Shown one piece after another: positions 63,623 to 64,000 of a stretch of 64,000 nt of DNA. Below the pieces are notes generated by a model that worked only from the letters and a program-made list of their open reading frames with translations, did no database searches and was not told the DNA's origin. Both the position numbers and the translations under genes were made by a program. The DNA is from an uncultured Collinsella sp. (GTDB taxonomy: Bacteria > Actinomycetota > Coriobacteriia > Coriobacteriales > Coriobacteriaceae): the NCBI GenBank assembly GCA_958421275.1, contig CATZLI010000009.1, forward strand, positions 29,097 to 93,096, read 5' to 3'. Within the stretch, counting starts at the first letter, position 1. Each line of letters opens with the position of its first letter.

Positions 63623-63775
63623 GCCGCCTTCCGGGTTAACCGGCCACGCCACCAGCGGAAACGAACTCGGCGCGCCGAGTTGCGCCGCAAAATACCGGGC
63701 GCCCGTAGTGCGCCCTTATCCTGCTCCCACCGTCCAAGGCACTTGGGCGGCGGGAGTTCCGCATCCCCGGGAAAA

Positions 63776-63805
63776 GAAAAGCGCGGCCCATCCGGACCGC
63801 GCTTG
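63776..63805 (-). terminator. Terminator of the partial gene at the right edge
   Basis: On the minus strand AAGCGCGGTCC and GGGCCGCGCTT are followed by TTCTTTTCC, 16 bases past the stop at 63821. Confidence 0.75.
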
Positions 63806-63820
63806 CGCTCTCCTCCTATT

Positions 63821-64000
63821 TCACCCCGCGACGTAGACCGTCCGGCCCGTCTCGCAGTCGATGGTCTCGGCATCCCCGAAACCGACCCGGACGGCCGCCC
63901 ATCCGCCGGCGGCTGCCAACGCGTCGGCCTCGGACCTCGCGGCGACGATGAGGCGCTCGAGCTCGGCCGAGCCCGCCGGCGCGGTCCCCGCCTCGAACGC
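63821..64000 (-). CDS. Hypothetical element protein, 3' end only
   Basis: An open minus-strand frame enters from the right edge and ends with TGA at 63821; 59 residues are visible (ELERLIVAARSEADALAAAG ... CETGRTVYVAG). It shows high third-position GC like the relaxase and has a terminator downstream. No family is recognised from this fragment. Confidence 0.55.
   Translation of the reverse strand, partial: AFEAGTAPAGSAELERLIVAARSEADALAAAGGWAAVRVGFGDAETIDCETGRTVYVAG

Larger units (their letters stand above)
54951..64000. mobile_element. Integrative (mobilizable or conjugative) element, left part
   Basis: Starts at the broken tRNA-Met and contains a tyrosine integrase, an HTH/excisionase-like gene, a DnaB-like ATPase, a ribbon-helix-helix protein, a MobL-like relaxase and a VirD4/TraG-type coupling ATPase. 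The relaxase and coupling genes are distinctly GC-richer than the integrase and the gene at 56462. No type IV secretion genes are seen before the window ends, so whether it is self-transmissible is open. Confidence 0.85.

Overview
This window is high-GC bacterial chromosome and most resembles a gut member of the Coriobacteriia, probably Collinsella. That assignment is inferred from gene content: an NRMT-like (NRAMP-related Mg) transporter next to an MgtE-like protein, a compact Ech-type hydrogenase, PTS/GH1 beta-glucoside genes, a DUF4867 cupin, luxS, and several families of short intergenic palindromes. No rRNA or marker gene is present to fix the species.

Layout. 1-1.5 kb: tail of an SPFH/zinc-ribbon protein and a lipoprotein. 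1.6-5.6 kb: a three-gene signalling cluster (LuxR-type regulator, histidine kinase, kinase-like membrane sensor). 5.7-8.8 kb: GH1 phospho-beta-glucosidase, DUF4867 protein, luxS. 8.9-15.2 kb: a sugar operon (fucose/arabinose-isomerase-like protein, split transketolase, FGGY kinase) with a LacI regulator; an operator-like sequence is shared by the regulator and the operon. 15.4-19.5 kb: BglG antiterminator, PTS EIIBC and a second GH1 enzyme, with two RAT sites and an attenuator. 19.5-21.5 kb: nucleoside hydrolase and ribokinase. 21.7-23.9 kb: OatA-like acyltransferase. 24.1-27.3 kb: NRMT-like transporter with an MgtE-like sensor protein. 27.6-33.4 kb: degenerate NodB protein, PRC-barrel and YtxH proteins, a stand-alone cyanophycin-synthetase-N-like protein, CNNM/CorC protein and a hemolysin III protein. 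33.5-36 kb: alpha/beta hydrolase and DUF362 ferredoxin-like protein. 36.1-39.5 kb: MacB/FtsX-type ABC system. 39.6-44.9 kb: ABC-2 exporter divergent from a two-component system. 45.7-51.4 kb: Ech-type [NiFe] hydrogenase operon in which the EchA- and EchB-like subunits are one polypeptide. 51.6-54.5 kb: orphan HTH protein and a BaiCD-like flavoenzyme.

From about 54.95 kb to beyond the right edge lies an integrative, mobilizable or conjugative element. Its left junction is a 3' tRNA-Met(CAU) fragment. It carries a tyrosine integrase, an unrecognised zinc-ribbon protein on the minus strand, an HTH protein, a DnaB-like ATPase, a ribbon-helix-helix protein, a MobL-like relaxase and a VirD4/TraG-type coupling ATPase. 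The right end and any intact tRNA copy are outside the window.

Most chromosomal genes form tight operons with 4-14 base overlaps. The most unusual non-coding material is a set of palindromic repeat families whose arms differ between copies but stay complementary: three 154-bp elements at 45.0-45.65 kb, REP-like GGGGAC units at gene ends, tandem 80-bp units at 7.3 and 54.6 kb, and paired hairpins inside the sugar operon.
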